A stretch of DNA of 64,000 bases from Oceanococcus sp041619555 (GCA_041619555.1 JBFKDQ010000009.1:23591-87590), one strand, 5' to 3'; positions 44,854 to 53,836 are shown, numbered from the stretch's first letter. Notes: generated by a model from the sequence alone, not told the origin. Numbers and translations are program-made.

Positions 44854-45822
44854 ATGCTGGAACGCATCAATGAGCGCTTTGAGCGTTGGGTGGTGGCGCG
44901 CCATCGCGCCGAAGCGCCGCCGATCAGCATCCGCCGCGGACGCTGTTACATTCTTCCCACTCGACCGGGCCTGCTGTTCGCACTGCTGTTGCTGGCGATG
45001 TTGCTCGGCGCGATGAACTACAGCAACAATCTGGCCTTCGCCCTGTGTTTTCTGCTCGGCGGCGTCGGCATGGTGGCGATGCATCACACCAATGCCAACC
45101 TGCTGGGCTTGCAGGTCCATGTCGGCCAGATTCCCGCAGTGTTCGCCGGCGACCCGATCTGGGTTCCCGTGCAGTACGCCAACCTCGGCGCACAGACCCG
45201 TTACAGCCTGCTTTGCGCCCCCAAGCGCGCCATGCTGAGCCTGGATTCCGCCACGGATTGCGACGGTGGCGAACAGGCGCAGTCCGGCTTTACCCTGCCC
45301 GCCTGCGAGCGCGGGGTGTACCCCCTGCCACGTTTTGCCGTCGCCACCGAATTCCCGCTCGGTCTGTTTCAGGCCTGGAGCTGGCTCAGCCTGAAATCCG
45401 AAATCCTGGTCTATCCTCGTCCCAGCGCGACCACCCGCCCGATCCCGGCCGTGGCCGGGGAATCCGGACGGCTGCAGGGGCAACAGGATGGCCGTGATGA
45501 CTACTCACATCTGCGCGACTACCGACCCGGTGATGCGCTGCGCTCCATCCACTGGCGCAGCTTCCCGCACACCGGACGCCTGACCGTGAAAACCTTTGCC
45601 GATCCCATGGATGAATCCATCTGGCTGGAATGGAACAGCCTGCCCGATCTCAAGGACCCGGAACTCCGCTTGTCGCAGCTTTGCCGCTGGGTGCTGGACT
45701 GCGAATCCCGGCAGCAGGCCTACGGCATGCGCCTGCCCGACTTTGAACGGCCGCCAGGACTGGGCCATGCCCATCGCGCCATCTGCCTGGAAGCCCTGGC
45801 CCGGTTCGGCAAGCGCGCATGA
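44854..45822 (+). CDS. DUF58 domain protein
   Basis: 322 residues. Two close N-terminal membrane segments (RPGLLFALLLLAMLLGAMNYSNNLAFALCFLLGGVGMVAM region) followed by a soluble domain whose core DYSHLRDYRPGDALRSIHWRS is the DUF58 signature. A GTG at 44848 is an equal start candidate. Partner of the MoxR ATPase; family function not settled. Overlaps tgpA by 4 bases. Confidence 0.9.
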   Translation: MLERINERFERWVVARHRAEAPPISIRRGRCYILPTRPGLLFALLLLAMLLGAMNYSNNLAFALCFLLGGVGMVAMHHTNANLLGLQVHVGQIPAVFAGDPIWVPVQYANLGAQTRYSLLCAPKRAMLSLDSATDCDGGEQAQSGFTLPACERGVYPLPRFAVATEFPLGLFQAWSWLSLKSEILVYPRPSATTRPIPAVAGESGRLQGQQDGRDDYSHLRDYRPGDALRSIHWRSFPHTGRLTVKTFADPMDESIWLEWNSLPDLKDPELRLSQLCRWVLDCESRQQAYGMRLPDFERPPGLGHAHRAICLEALARFGKRA

Positions 45823-47804
45823 ATCCGTCGGCCCGCATGGATCATCTGCCAGCCCGCTCCGTACTGCGCATCCTGCTGATGCTTTTCATTCTGGTGGCGC
45901 CGCATCTGCCCCGGCTACCCTTGTGGCTCAGCGCCCTGATTCTTGGCCTGGGCATCTGGCGGGGTCTGGCGGCCCTGAAAACCTGGGCGATGCCTCCCAA
46001 GCTATTGCGCAACCTGCTGACGCTGGTGGTCTTCACCGGCGTGTACGTGCAGTACGGCACGCTCAACGGCCATCATGCCGGCGTCGCCCTGCTGGCTGCG
46101 ATGCTGGCCCTGAAGCTCACCGAAATGATCCATCGCCGCGACTATCTGGTGGTGGTCTATCTCAGCTACTTCCTGCTGATCACGCATTTCCTGTTCAGTC
46201 AGGACATGCACATGATCCTGCTCCTGATGATCGGCGCGATCGCCATCACCTCGGTGCTGATTGACGTCAACCATCCGCAGGCCGCCCTGCCCCTGCGCCA
46301 GTCCCTGCGCCTTTCCGCCCGCATGAGCCTGCAGGCGATTCCGCTGATGCTGCTGTTCTTCCTGCTGTTTCCGCGCATTCCCGGCCCGCTCTGGGGCCTG
46401 CCTTCGGATGCCGGCGCCGGCATGACCGGCCTGTCCAACTCGATGGAACCGGGGCAGATCAGCCATCTCGGCCAGTCCGACGAAGTCGCCTTCCGGGTGC
46501 GCTTTGATGGCCCGGCGCCGCCGCGTAACCAGCTGTACTGGCGCGGCCCGGTATTCGAATTCTTCAATGGTCGTGCCTGGCTGCCTGGCAGCGTCCTGGA
46601 ATTCCCCAGGCGCATCAGCGCGCGCTTCCTGTCCGATCCGGTGGCCTATGAAATCCAGCTCGAACCCCACGGCGAGCGCTGGCTTCTGGGCCTGGACCTG
46701 CCGAATCAGCCGCTGCCGCCGCAGAGCGAGATCGGCCCCGATCTGGTCCTGCGGCAGGCGCAACCGGTCATCGACCGGCAACTGGTCAAATTGCAGTCGG
46801 TGCTGGACTATCAGGTCGAGCTTGAGTTGCCGCTGCACGTCAGGAACCGCAATCTGGCCCTGCCTGGCAACTCCAATCCGCGCAGTCAGGCCCTGGCACG
46901 CCAGCTACGCGCCGAGCACGGCAGCGAGGTGGCCTTTCTGAACGCCGTGCTGCAACGCTTTCGCCAGCAGGAGTACACCTATACCCTGCGCCCGCCGCTG
47001 CTGCGCAGCAGCCATACCGTGGATGAGTTTCTGTTCGAAACCCGCCGCGGGTTCTGCGAGCATTTCGCCAGCAGTTTCACCTTTCTGATGCGCGCCGCCG
47101 GGCTGCCGGCACGGATCGTCACCGGCTATCAGGGCGCCGAAGCCAACGCCGACTACCACATCGTCCGCCAGTCCGACGCCCATGCCTGGAGCGAGGTCTG
47201 GCTGCCCGAGCGCGGCTGGCTCCGGGTGGATCCCACAGGAGCCGTGGCACCGGAACGCATCGAGTTCGGCCTCGGTGCCGCGCTGCCCATTGGCGAGCCG
47301 GTCCCGGGACTCGCGCGCATGAACCGCGACACCCTGTTCCGCCTGCGTTTGCAATGGGATCGCGTCAATGCCCTGTGGAATCGCTGGGTGCTGGCCTATG
47401 GCCCGGAACTACAGGACAAGCTACTTGCCTCTCTGGGCCTGCCCGGGCTGCGCGCCCTGCTCCTGAGCCTGACCCTGGGCACCGTACTGAGCCTGCTTCT
47501 GGTCGGCTTCTTGGTCTCGAAACGCCACCGATCCGCCGCCAGCCAGGATCCCGTGCTGCGGCTGTGGCGGACCTATCTGCGCAAGCTGGAAAAAGGTGGC
47601 CTGGACATCGATGACGCGGAAGGCCCGCAGGACCTGCTGCAGCGCTTGCAGCAGGAAAAGCCGCAATGGCATGCCGGCGCCGAAGGCATCACCCGCCTGT
47701 ACATCCACTTGCGCTACACCCGCGACCAGGCCGATCCGCAGTTACTGCTGCGCCTGCGCCGCGCCATCCGCCGCTTTCCGCGCCAGTTGCCACCCCACAC
47801 CTGA
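45819..47804 (+). CDS. tgpA: TgpA-type membrane transglutaminase-like protein
   Basis: 661 residues. Five or six N-terminal membrane segments (DUF3488, residues 15-190), a periplasmic transglutaminase domain with Cys in RRGFCEHFASSF, His in SDAHAWSEVW and Asp in WLRVDPTGA, one more membrane segment (about 545-568) and a cytoplasmic DUF4129 tail. Matches TgpA of Pseudomonas aeruginosa in layout and operon (MoxR-DUF58-TgpA). Confidence 0.92.
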   Translation: MNPSARMDHLPARSVLRILLMLFILVAPHLPRLPLWLSALILGLGIWRGLAALKTWAMPPKLLRNLLTLVVFTGVYVQYGTLNGHHAGVALLAAMLALKLTEMIHRRDYLVVVYLSYFLLITHFLFSQDMHMILLLMIGAIAITSVLIDVNHPQAALPLRQSLRLSARMSLQAIPLMLLFFLLFPRIPGPLWGLPSDAGAGMTGLSNSMEPGQISHLGQSDEVAFRVRFDGPAPPRNQLYWRGPVFEFFNGRAWLPGSVLEFPRRISARFLSDPVAYEIQLEPHGERWLLGLDLPNQPLPPQSEIGPDLVLRQAQPVIDRQLVKLQSVLDYQVELELPLHVRNRNLALPGNSNPRSQALARQLRAEHGSEVAFLNAVLQRFRQQEYTYTLRPPLLRSSHTVDEFLFETRRGFCEHFASSFTFLMRAAGLPARIVTGYQGAEANADYHIVRQSDAHAWSEVWLPERGWLRVDPTGAVAPERIEFGLGAALPIGEPVPGLARMNRDTLFRLRLQWDRVNALWNRWVLAYGPELQDKLLASLGLPGLRALLLSLTLGTVLSLLLVGFLVSKRHRSAASQDPVLRLWRTYLRKLEKGGLDIDDAEGPQDLLQRLQQEKPQWHAGAEGITRLYIHLRYTRDQADPQLLLRLRRAIRRFPRQLPPHT

Positions 47805-47929
47805 GCCGCGGAATGAGCCTCCGCGGCACGACCGGCCGGCAACATCTGCGCGCCGGGCCGGTCTACACATCGTGGCGGTGCCAACCGTCGGAATCAGACC
47901 TGAGCACCGGATCCAGCCCGGCGCCATCC

Positions 47930-49210
47930 CTAACGGATCGCCCACATCGCATCCAGCGGCGCGGCAATATGGCTGATCTGCAAATCGTTCAAATATTTCA
48001 TGGTCTGTCGCGGCCGATAAACCTTGCCATCGAAGAACTGGTCCGCCCCCATCAGGAAGCTCTGGCTGGCTTCTTCAAGCATCCAGGGGCCTGCATGCTC
48101 GCCTTCGGTCTTGTATCCGATGCTGGGCTGCGGCAGGCCCAGTTCTCGCGCGGCCTCGCGATACAATCGCGGTAGAAACACCGTCTGGGCGGTTTTCTTG
48201 AAATCCAGCACATCCCGATAGTCGCCCCAGCGGATCATCTGCCCGAGATACCAGACCGCCTGGGAATACCAGGGGAAATTGGCGGCGCCGCCGGCCAGCA
48301 CCAGGTCTTCGCGGCATTGGCCTGCCAGGGTTGGGATGCCCTGATCCAAGGCCCGCAGCAGAGCGGGATCCAGATCCAGGCCCCGGTCGCTGCTGAGCAG
48401 GCGGCGACACTCGTCCGCCTCGTCAGCGGCCCAGGCGGCCGCCGCGATCACCGCCCGCAGCAATGCACGATGCCGCTGTGCCGAGTGCCGCACGAACTCC
48501 TCGCGCACCGCGAGCACCTTGCCCTGACTGTGATTCCAGAAAGCGTGCTTGCTGAAACACAGTTGCACCAGACCTTCGGCGGCGGCGATGCTGCCGTAGG
48601 GTTCGTCCAGCCAGGCCCCGTCGTAGTTCCCGGCCCGCAGACTGCCGAGAATGCGGGCGGGCGTAATCGCGACCAGGTTGACATCCATCAGCGGATCAAT
48701 CCCGGCGCTGGCCAGGCAATACCGCAGATCATAGCTGCCATTGCTGAACAGATCGGTCACCGCGAATCGCAGCTTGCCCGCCCCTTCCGCCTTGCGACGC
48801 GCAATCAGTTCCCGCAGGTCGCGCAGCACCGTGGCAAGTTCGACTGGCGCCGTCGACTGATCAGGCATCTGTTGCAGAAGCGCCGTCGCCAGGGCAAAAC
48901 TGCTCCCCCCCAGCGAAAGCACACAAGCCGTCCGCAACGGCGCGCTACGGCCATGCATGCCAAGATGGAAGACCAGCGGGAAGGTACCCGGCAACTGCGC
49001 CGCATCGAGTTCTCCGGCGGCGAGTCGCTCGGCGCATTTCAGCCAGGAAGTCTGCTTTTGCAGTTGCACGTCCAGATGTTCCGCGGCGAAAAACCCCTGC
49101 AACTGCGCCACCAGCAAGGGCGCCGCCTCGGCGGTAGGCAGATAGCCCACGCGCAGGGCCTGCCTCGACACCAATGGGCGTCGCAATAGGCGACTGATCC
49201 TCTTGTTCAT
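47930..49210 (-). CDS. NrtA/NasS-like solute-binding-fold protein without signal peptide
   Basis: 426 residues. The start LRVGYLPTAEAAPLLVAQLQGFFAAE and the AAGELDAAQLPGTFPLVFHLGM block are those of the nitrate/bicarbonate-binding proteins NrtA and CmpA. After the ATG at 49210 there is a basic stretch (RISRLLRRPLVSR) but no hydrophobic core, so it is probably cytoplasmic, like NasS, which senses nitrate with the antiterminator NasT. No nasT, permease or ATPase gene is in the window. Ligand unknown. Confidence 0.75.
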   Translation of the reverse strand: MNKRISRLLRRPLVSRQALRVGYLPTAEAAPLLVAQLQGFFAAEHLDVQLQKQTSWLKCAERLAAGELDAAQLPGTFPLVFHLGMHGRSAPLRTACVLSLGGSSFALATALLQQMPDQSTAPVELATVLRDLRELIARRKAEGAGKLRFAVTDLFSNGSYDLRYCLASAGIDPLMDVNLVAITPARILGSLRAGNYDGAWLDEPYGSIAAAEGLVQLCFSKHAFWNHSQGKVLAVREEFVRHSAQRHRALLRAVIAAAAWAADEADECRRLLSSDRGLDLDPALLRALDQGIPTLAGQCREDLVLAGGAANFPWYSQAVWYLGQMIRWGDYRDVLDFKKTAQTVFLPRLYREAARELGLPQPSIGYKTEGEHAGPWMLEEASQSFLMGADQFFDGKVYRPRQTMKYLNDLQISHIAAPLDAMWAIR

Positions 49211-49313
49211 GTGCCCCGCATCCGGTTGGCGATCTCTGTCGCTTGTTCTTCGCGGCGCCAGTGCTCCGCGCCTGGCCCTGATGGCCCGAAGTATGCCACG
49301 GGCCTGCGCGGAC

Positions 49314-49775
49314 TCAGAAATCCAGCCGCAGGACGATGGCGTCCTCTCGTCCCTGATCCGCCGGGTAGTAGCCCTTTCGCAAACCCGCCTGCTGGAAACC
49401 ACGACAGGCATAAAGCGCCAGTGCCGGCTGATTGGACCGGCGCACTTCCAGAAACATGCAGTTGGCCGCCTCACCCAGCGCATGATCAATCATCTGGTCA
49501 AGCAAGGCGCCACCCAGGCCCTGCCGCTGGTAGTGCGGATGCGTACACAAATTGAGAATATGCGCTTCACCCACGGCCAGACTCATCACGGCATGACCGG
49601 CGAGCGTCTCGTCGTCCAGTTCCGCCACCCAGCTCGGACAGCCGAACTGCAGACAGTCTTCGAAGATTCCCCGCGACCAGGCGAAGGCGTAGGCCGCCAT
49701 GTCATTGTAGGCCACCGCGTCCAGATCATCGGCACACATGCTGCGCAGGCGCCAGCCGGCTGCCTTGCTACTCAC
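49314..49775 (-). CDS. rimI: Ribosomal protein S18 alanine N-acetyltransferase RimI
   Basis: 153 residues, GNAT fold. Acetyl-CoA loop in HPHYQRQGLGGALLD; LEVRRSNQPALALYACRGF and the end R-KGYYP are typical of RimI, which acetylates ribosomal protein S18. The GTG at 49775 overlaps the uracil-DNA glycosylase stop by 8 bases and gives the family's normal length; an ATG at 49739 is the alternative. Confidence 0.88.
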   Translation of the reverse strand: MSSKAAGWRLRSMCADDLDAVAYNDMAAYAFAWSRGIFEDCLQFGCPSWVAELDDETLAGHAVMSLAVGEAHILNLCTHPHYQRQGLGGALLDQMIDHALGEAANCMFLEVRRSNQPALALYACRGFQQAGLRKGYYPADQGREDAIVLRLDF

Positions 49776-50604
49776 CTTCGAGCTCGGCAAGCAGTTCACG
49801 GGCGCGCTTGAGATCCTCCCAGGCCTTGGCTTTTTCCCGCGGGCTGCGCAGCAGATAGGCCGGGTGATACGTCGCCACCAGAGCGATATCGCCATCGGCA
49901 TAACACAGTTGCTTGCCGCGCAGGCGCCCGATGGGATCCTTGCAGGCCAGCAGACTCTGGGCCGCGATCCGTCCCACCGCCAGCAGCAAACGCGGCTGAA
50001 TCAGCGTGATCTGTCGCCGCAACAGGGGCAGATCCTGGGCAATTTCCTGCATCGACGGATCACGATTGTCCGGCGGCCGGAACTTGCAGACATTGGCGAT
50101 GTAGACGTCTTGATGTCGGCTCAGGCCGATCGCGCCCAGCATCTGATCCAGCAACTGACCGGCGCGTCCGACAAAGGGCTCGCCGCGTTCGTCCTCCTCC
50201 GCACCTGGTGCCTCACCAACCACGAAAAGCCGCGCATCGCGCGCGCCGATGCCGAACACCGCCTGCCGTGCGCCCTCGCGCTGCTGACCACGAACGAAAT
50301 CCTCGAGCGCCCCCCAGTCCATGGCCATGATCTGCGCCTCTCGCAGCGCCGTCTCGGCCTGCATCTCGGCCTGCATCTCGGCCTGGGCCCCGGCCTGTGC
50401 CTTAGCCTCAGCATTGGCCACTTCCACCGCCGGCGGTTTATCGCTCGACCTGACCGTCCGCCGCTGCGCTTCGAGCGGCGCGCCGGGCGCCGGCGCCGAC
50501 ATGGGTTCACCCCTCACGGCCGCCTCCGCGTCCGCTTCGCCGGCCCCTCGAGTTCGCCATAGGCTCAGGCCGAGTTCGGCCAGATGCGCCGGCGTATAGG
50601 CCAT
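49768..50604 (-). CDS. Uracil-DNA glycosylase superfamily protein (family 4-like, no Fe-S cysteines)
   Basis: 278 residues. Residues 1-95 are a low-complexity Ala/Gln/Glu linker. The glycosylase domain has VVGEAPGAEEDERGEPFVGRAG, NVCKFRPPDNRDP and ATYHPAYLLR, the pattern of family 4 enzymes, which remove uracil from DNA. The four Cys that hold a 4Fe-4S cluster in that family are missing: no CxxC near the N-terminal end of the domain, KCRPP reads KFRPP and the later Cys is Asp. It starts 1 base past the leuA stop; leuA, this gene and rimI probably share a transcript. Confidence 0.85.
   Translation of the reverse strand: MAYTPAHLAELGLSLWRTRGAGEADAEAAVRGEPMSAPAPGAPLEAQRRTVRSSDKPPAVEVANAEAKAQAGAQAEMQAEMQAETALREAQIMAMDWGALEDFVRGQQREGARQAVFGIGARDARLFVVGEAPGAEEDERGEPFVGRAGQLLDQMLGAIGLSRHQDVYIANVCKFRPPDNRDPSMQEIAQDLPLLRRQITLIQPRLLLAVGRIAAQSLLACKDPIGRLRGKQLCYADGDIALVATYHPAYLLRSPREKAKAWEDLKRARELLAELEGE
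50353..50385 (-). repeat. 12-bp tandem repeat in the glycosylase linker
   Basis: 2.75 copies of the unit CTCGGCCTGCAT encode a Gln-Ala-Glu-Met repeat in the N-terminal linker. Confidence 0.7.
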
Positions 50605-50605
50605 C

Positions 50606-52177
50606 TCAGATGGTGTCGCCAATCTGCGGATGGACTTTGGCGCCGGCCTGATCAAGCCGGTTGAGCGCATGCACATACGCCTTGGCCGAGGCCACGACAA
50701 TGTCGGTATCCGCGCCCTGGCCGTTGACGATCCGACCATCCTGGGAGAGCCGCACCGTAACCTCGCCTTGGGCGTCGGTGCCCTGGGAAATGGCATTGAC
50801 CGAGAACAGCAGAAGCTCGGCCCCGCTGTCCACGATGGTCTCCACCGCCTTGAACACCGCATCCACCGAACCATCGCCATCCGCCTTGGCGCTGCGCAGT
50901 TCTCCGTCGATCCGCAGCGCCAGTTCCACCTGTGGCGCATGGCCGGTTCCGGCGCTGAAACTCAGGCTTTCCAGGGTGATCCGCTCGGCGGCCTGCACGA
51001 CATCGCTGACCAGCGCATGCAGGTCTTCATCGAAGATTTCGTGTTTCTTGTCCGCCAGATCCTTGAAACGGGAGAATGCAGCGTCCAGGGCCTCGCGACT
51101 TTCGAACTCGATGCCCAGTTCTTCCAGCCGCGTACGGAATGCATTGCGGCCCGAATGCTTGCCCAGCACGATGTGCTGGGCGGACCAGCCGACATCCTCG
51201 GCGCGCATGATCTCGTAGGTTTCACGGCTCTTGATCACGCCGTCCTGGTGTATGCCGGACTCGTGGGCAAATGCGTTGGCCCCCACCACCGCCTTGTTCG
51301 GCTGCACCGGGAAGCCGGTGACACCGGAAACCAGACGTGAACAGCTCATGATCTGGCTGGTGTCCAGCCCATGATCGCAGCTGAAAACATCGCTGCGGGT
51401 TCGGATCGCCATCGCGATCTCTTCCAGCGCCGCATTTCCGGCCCGTTCGCCCAGACCATTGATCGTGCACTCGACCTGACGGGCGCCGTGCATGACAGCG
51501 GACAGGGAATTGGCCACGGCCAGCCCCAGGTCATTGTGGCAATGCACGGAAAAAATGGCCTGGTCCGCATTCGGAATCCGGCCCCGCAGATCGCTGATCA
51601 GGGCGCCAAACATGTGCGGCAGCGTATAGCCCACCGTGTCCGGAACATTGATGGTGGTGGCGCCAGCCGCAATCACCGCCTCGATCACGCGGCAAAGAAA
51701 ATCCGGCTCGGATCGACCGGCGTCTTCGGCGGAAAACTCCACATCATCGGTAAATTGCCGCGCCAGCTTGACCGCCGCTACCGCCGCATCAATGACATCA
51801 TCCGGCGCCATGCGCAGCTTTTCACGCATGTGGATCGGCGAGGTCGCGATGAAGGTGTGGATACGTCGTCGCGCGGCCGGTTGCAGAGCTTCTGCGGCGC
51901 GCTCGATATCCAGGGCATTGGCGCGTGCCAAGGAGCAGATCGTGCTGTCACGCACGGCCCGTGCCACCGCGCGCACGGACTCGAAATCGCCCGGACTGGC
52001 AATCGCGAAGCCCGCTTCAATCACATCGACGTGCATGCGCTCCAGCGCCTTGGCGATGCGGACCTTCTCGTCTTTGGTCATTGATGCGCCTGGGCTCTGT
52101 TCGCCGTCGCGCAAGGTGGTATCAAAAATAATCAGACGATCCGTGGCGGAAGCGTCCTTGGAATGTGCTGTATGCAT
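50606..52177 (-). CDS. leuA: 2-Isopropylmalate synthase
   Basis: 523 residues. FDTTLRDGEQSPGASM is the active-site entry motif, followed by the metal-site HCHNDLGLAVANSL and the C-terminal regulatory (leucine-binding) domain from about residue 395. It is the first committed step of leucine synthesis. A GAGG 3 bases before the ATG is buried in a hairpin (52180-52201), and a Leu-rich leader ORF lies upstream. Confidence 0.97.
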   Translation of the reverse strand: MHTAHSKDASATDRLIIFDTTLRDGEQSPGASMTKDEKVRIAKALERMHVDVIEAGFAIASPGDFESVRAVARAVRDSTICSLARANALDIERAAEALQPAARRRIHTFIATSPIHMREKLRMAPDDVIDAAVAAVKLARQFTDDVEFSAEDAGRSEPDFLCRVIEAVIAAGATTINVPDTVGYTLPHMFGALISDLRGRIPNADQAIFSVHCHNDLGLAVANSLSAVMHGARQVECTINGLGERAGNAALEEIAMAIRTRSDVFSCDHGLDTSQIMSCSRLVSGVTGFPVQPNKAVVGANAFAHESGIHQDGVIKSRETYEIMRAEDVGWSAQHIVLGKHSGRNAFRTRLEELGIEFESREALDAAFSRFKDLADKKHEIFDEDLHALVSDVVQAAERITLESLSFSAGTGHAPQVELALRIDGELRSAKADGDGSVDAVFKAVETIVDSGAELLLFSVNAISQGTDAQGEVTVRLSQDGRIVNGQGADTDIVVASAKAYVHALNRLDQAGAKVHPQIGDTI

Positions 52178-52179
52178 AG

Positions 52180-52201
52180 CCTCATCCTGCTGGTCATGAG
52201 G
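52180..52201 (-). promoter_or_regulatory. Hairpin covering the leuA ribosome binding site
   Basis: CCTCAT and ATGAGG arms with a 10-base loop; the 3' arm contains the GAGG of leuA. It could shut translation until the leader is rearranged. Confidence 0.5.
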
Positions 52202-52254
52202 TAGATTGAAGAGTGATCAGGTGGCTTTTTCGCCCCACCCAGGCAGCATCTGAA

Positions 52255-52272
52255 TTCTGCCCTAGGGCAGAA
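52255..52272 (-). promoter_or_regulatory. 18-bp palindrome at the end of the leader ORF
   Basis: TTCTGCCCTAGGGCAGAA is a perfect palindrome containing the leader's TAG stop. Its GGGCAG half can also pair with a CTGCC about 11 bases downstream, making two exclusive hairpins. Confidence 0.5.
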
Positions 52273-52351
52273 GTCGAGCCGCAAGCAGGAACAGACCGAA
52301 CCCGCAAGGGCGCGATCCGGACAGGACATGGCTGTACGTCTGCGTCTTCAT
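52262..52351 (-). CDS. Candidate leader peptide of leuA (29 residues)
   Basis: An ATG at 52351, 17 bases past the pssA stop, opens a 29-residue ORF ending GLFLLAARLLP, with five Leu codons in its last ten. It ends inside a palindrome and is followed by further hairpins up to the leuA ribosome site, the layout of a translation-dependent attenuator. AGGGGA lies 12 bases before the ATG, a little far. Confidence 0.45.
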   Translation of the reverse strand: MKTQTYSHVLSGSRPCGFGLFLLAARLLP

Positions 52352-52367
52352 TGCGCCAGAGTATCCC

Positions 52368-53150
52368 CTAAGCGTCGCCGGAATCCAAGTCCTTGCGCCC
52401 AGCCCGCGTGCGCCTGCGGCGGCGCAAGGCCATCAGCGGCCCGGACAGGCTGTAGGCCAGCGCGAACCCGAACAGAACCCGCGGCGGATCCGCGGCAATC
52501 AGCACGAACAGGCTGACCATGATCAGCACATGGGCGAAGGGCACCCGTTCCGAAAGCTTCAGATCCTTGAAACTGCGATAGCGAATATTGCTGACCATCA
52601 ACAGGCCCGCCGACAGCGTGACCACCAGGGCAAGCAGGGCCAGCGACTCACCGGCGACCCCAAAATCATGCGCGACCCACACGAAGCCCACGACCAGTGC
52701 CGCCGCTGTCGGGCTCGGCAGGCCGAAAAAATACGCCTTGTCCTCTTCTGCGGCGACATAGACGTTGAATCGCGCCAGCCGCAAGGCGGTAGCCGCCACA
52801 TAGATGAAGGCCACCAGCCAGGCAATCTTGCCGCCGAGCAGGATCTGGTCTTCCAGATACTGCAGGGAGAAAATGTAGATCATCAATGCGGAGGCCACGC
52901 CGAACGTCACCAGATCCGCAAGGCTGTCGTATTCCTTGCCGAAATCACTCTGGGTATTGGTCAAACGGGCAACCCGGCCGTCCAGCGCATCGGCGAACAT
53001 GGCCGCGAACACGGCCACCGCGGCATCGGAAAACCGCCCGCGAATCGAGGCCACAATGGCATAGAAGCCGCCAAACAGGGTTGCGGTGGTGAACAGATTC
53101 GGCAGCAAATAAATACCCTTGCGGCGCTTGTTTTGTTCCACTTCGCTCAT
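52368..53150 (-). CDS. pssA: CDP-diacylglycerol-serine O-phosphatidyltransferase
   Basis: 260 residues, a polytopic membrane enzyme. The CDP-alcohol phosphatidyltransferase motif reads DGRVARLTNTQSDFGKEYDSLAD, with all Asp residues of DGxxAR-x8-GxxxDxxxD in place. Makes phosphatidylserine in the inner membrane. Overlaps the psd-like gene by 4 bases. Confidence 0.94.
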   Translation of the reverse strand: MSEVEQNKRRKGIYLLPNLFTTATLFGGFYAIVASIRGRFSDAAVAVFAAMFADALDGRVARLTNTQSDFGKEYDSLADLVTFGVASALMIYIFSLQYLEDQILLGGKIAWLVAFIYVAATALRLARFNVYVAAEEDKAYFFGLPSPTAAALVVGFVWVAHDFGVAGESLALLALVVTLSAGLLMVSNIRYRSFKDLKLSERVPFAHVLIMVSLFVLIAADPPRVLFGFALAYSLSGPLMALRRRRRTRAGRKDLDSGDA

Positions 53151-53794
53151 GCGTGTTCCGTATCGTGTTTACTGGAGTTGTGGACCATTGTAGCGATCAC
53201 GTCGGTTCCCGCACGCACTTTGTCGCCGAGTCGAACATCAACCCGGCATCGGGCGGGAATGTAGACATCCAGTACCCGCGCCAGGCGCCGCCCGCCGCAA
53301 CGGCGCCCCTGCCCCAGGCGCTGACCGAATCCGGCATCACAGGGCCGCTGCCCCAGCAGGCTCCCGCGCCTGACGACCAGAACCACGTCATCGAATTCGT
53401 CTGTCCGGATCCAGCTCGCCTGATCGATGCTCCCGCACTGACGACAGGACCGCAGTTCCATCAGCGTGCCTTCGGTTGGCGCTCGCAAGTAGTAGACGCC
53501 CACGGGGCTGATCGCAATCGACAGGCGGATCGCGGCCCGATCGAGATACGGATCATGGCATTCCCGCAAATGGATGACCTGACCATCCGCCGGCGCCAGC
53601 AAGCCCAGCGGATGGGGCGGCACCTGCCGGTCGGCATCGCGTCCACACAGGGCCAGCAGAAAGACCAGCAACGTGGTCAGCGCGACGAGCCAGGTCGCGT
53701 CCAGCACCAGGGCGCCGATGGCGCCCATTCCGATCAGCGGGATGAGAACGCGCCAGACATCCCTGGCGATGTGCAGAAATGTTCCGTATTTCAT
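53147..53794 (-). CDS. psd: Phosphatidylserine decarboxylase homologue lacking the pyruvoyl serine
   Basis: 215 residues. Two N-terminal membrane segments, then SPADGQV-type LAPADGQVIHLRE, NPLGVY-type ISPVGVYYLRAP and the end DKVRAGTDVIATMVH, so it belongs to the short (Sinorhizobium/archaeal-type) Psd group. The self-cleavage site, normally FGSRVD, aligns with LARVLD (followed by VYIP), so Gly-Ser is Ala-Arg and no Ser is near. It may be inactive or have another role. It precedes pssA in the order known for this pair. Confidence 0.75.
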   Translation of the reverse strand: MKYGTFLHIARDVWRVLIPLIGMGAIGALVLDATWLVALTTLLVFLLALCGRDADRQVPPHPLGLLAPADGQVIHLRECHDPYLDRAAIRLSIAISPVGVYYLRAPTEGTLMELRSCRQCGSIDQASWIRTDEFDDVVLVVRRGSLLGQRPCDAGFGQRLGQGRRCGGRRLARVLDVYIPARCRVDVRLGDKVRAGTDVIATMVHNSSKHDTEHA

Positions 53795-53836
53795 GCCCAG
53801 ATCACTCCTGCCACGATGTTCGCAGCCCGCCCCATA

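Noticed and set aside
49211..49489. 93-codon N-terminal extension of the NrtA-like protein
   Set aside because: Overlaps the start of the neighbouring rimI gene region, is Arg-rich and not protein-like; the ATG at 49210 begins the family-like part.
52132..52329. Cys-rich 65-codon minus-strand ORF over the leuA leader
   Set aside because: Covers the leuA start in another frame and has no ribosome site; the 29-residue ORF fits a leader better.
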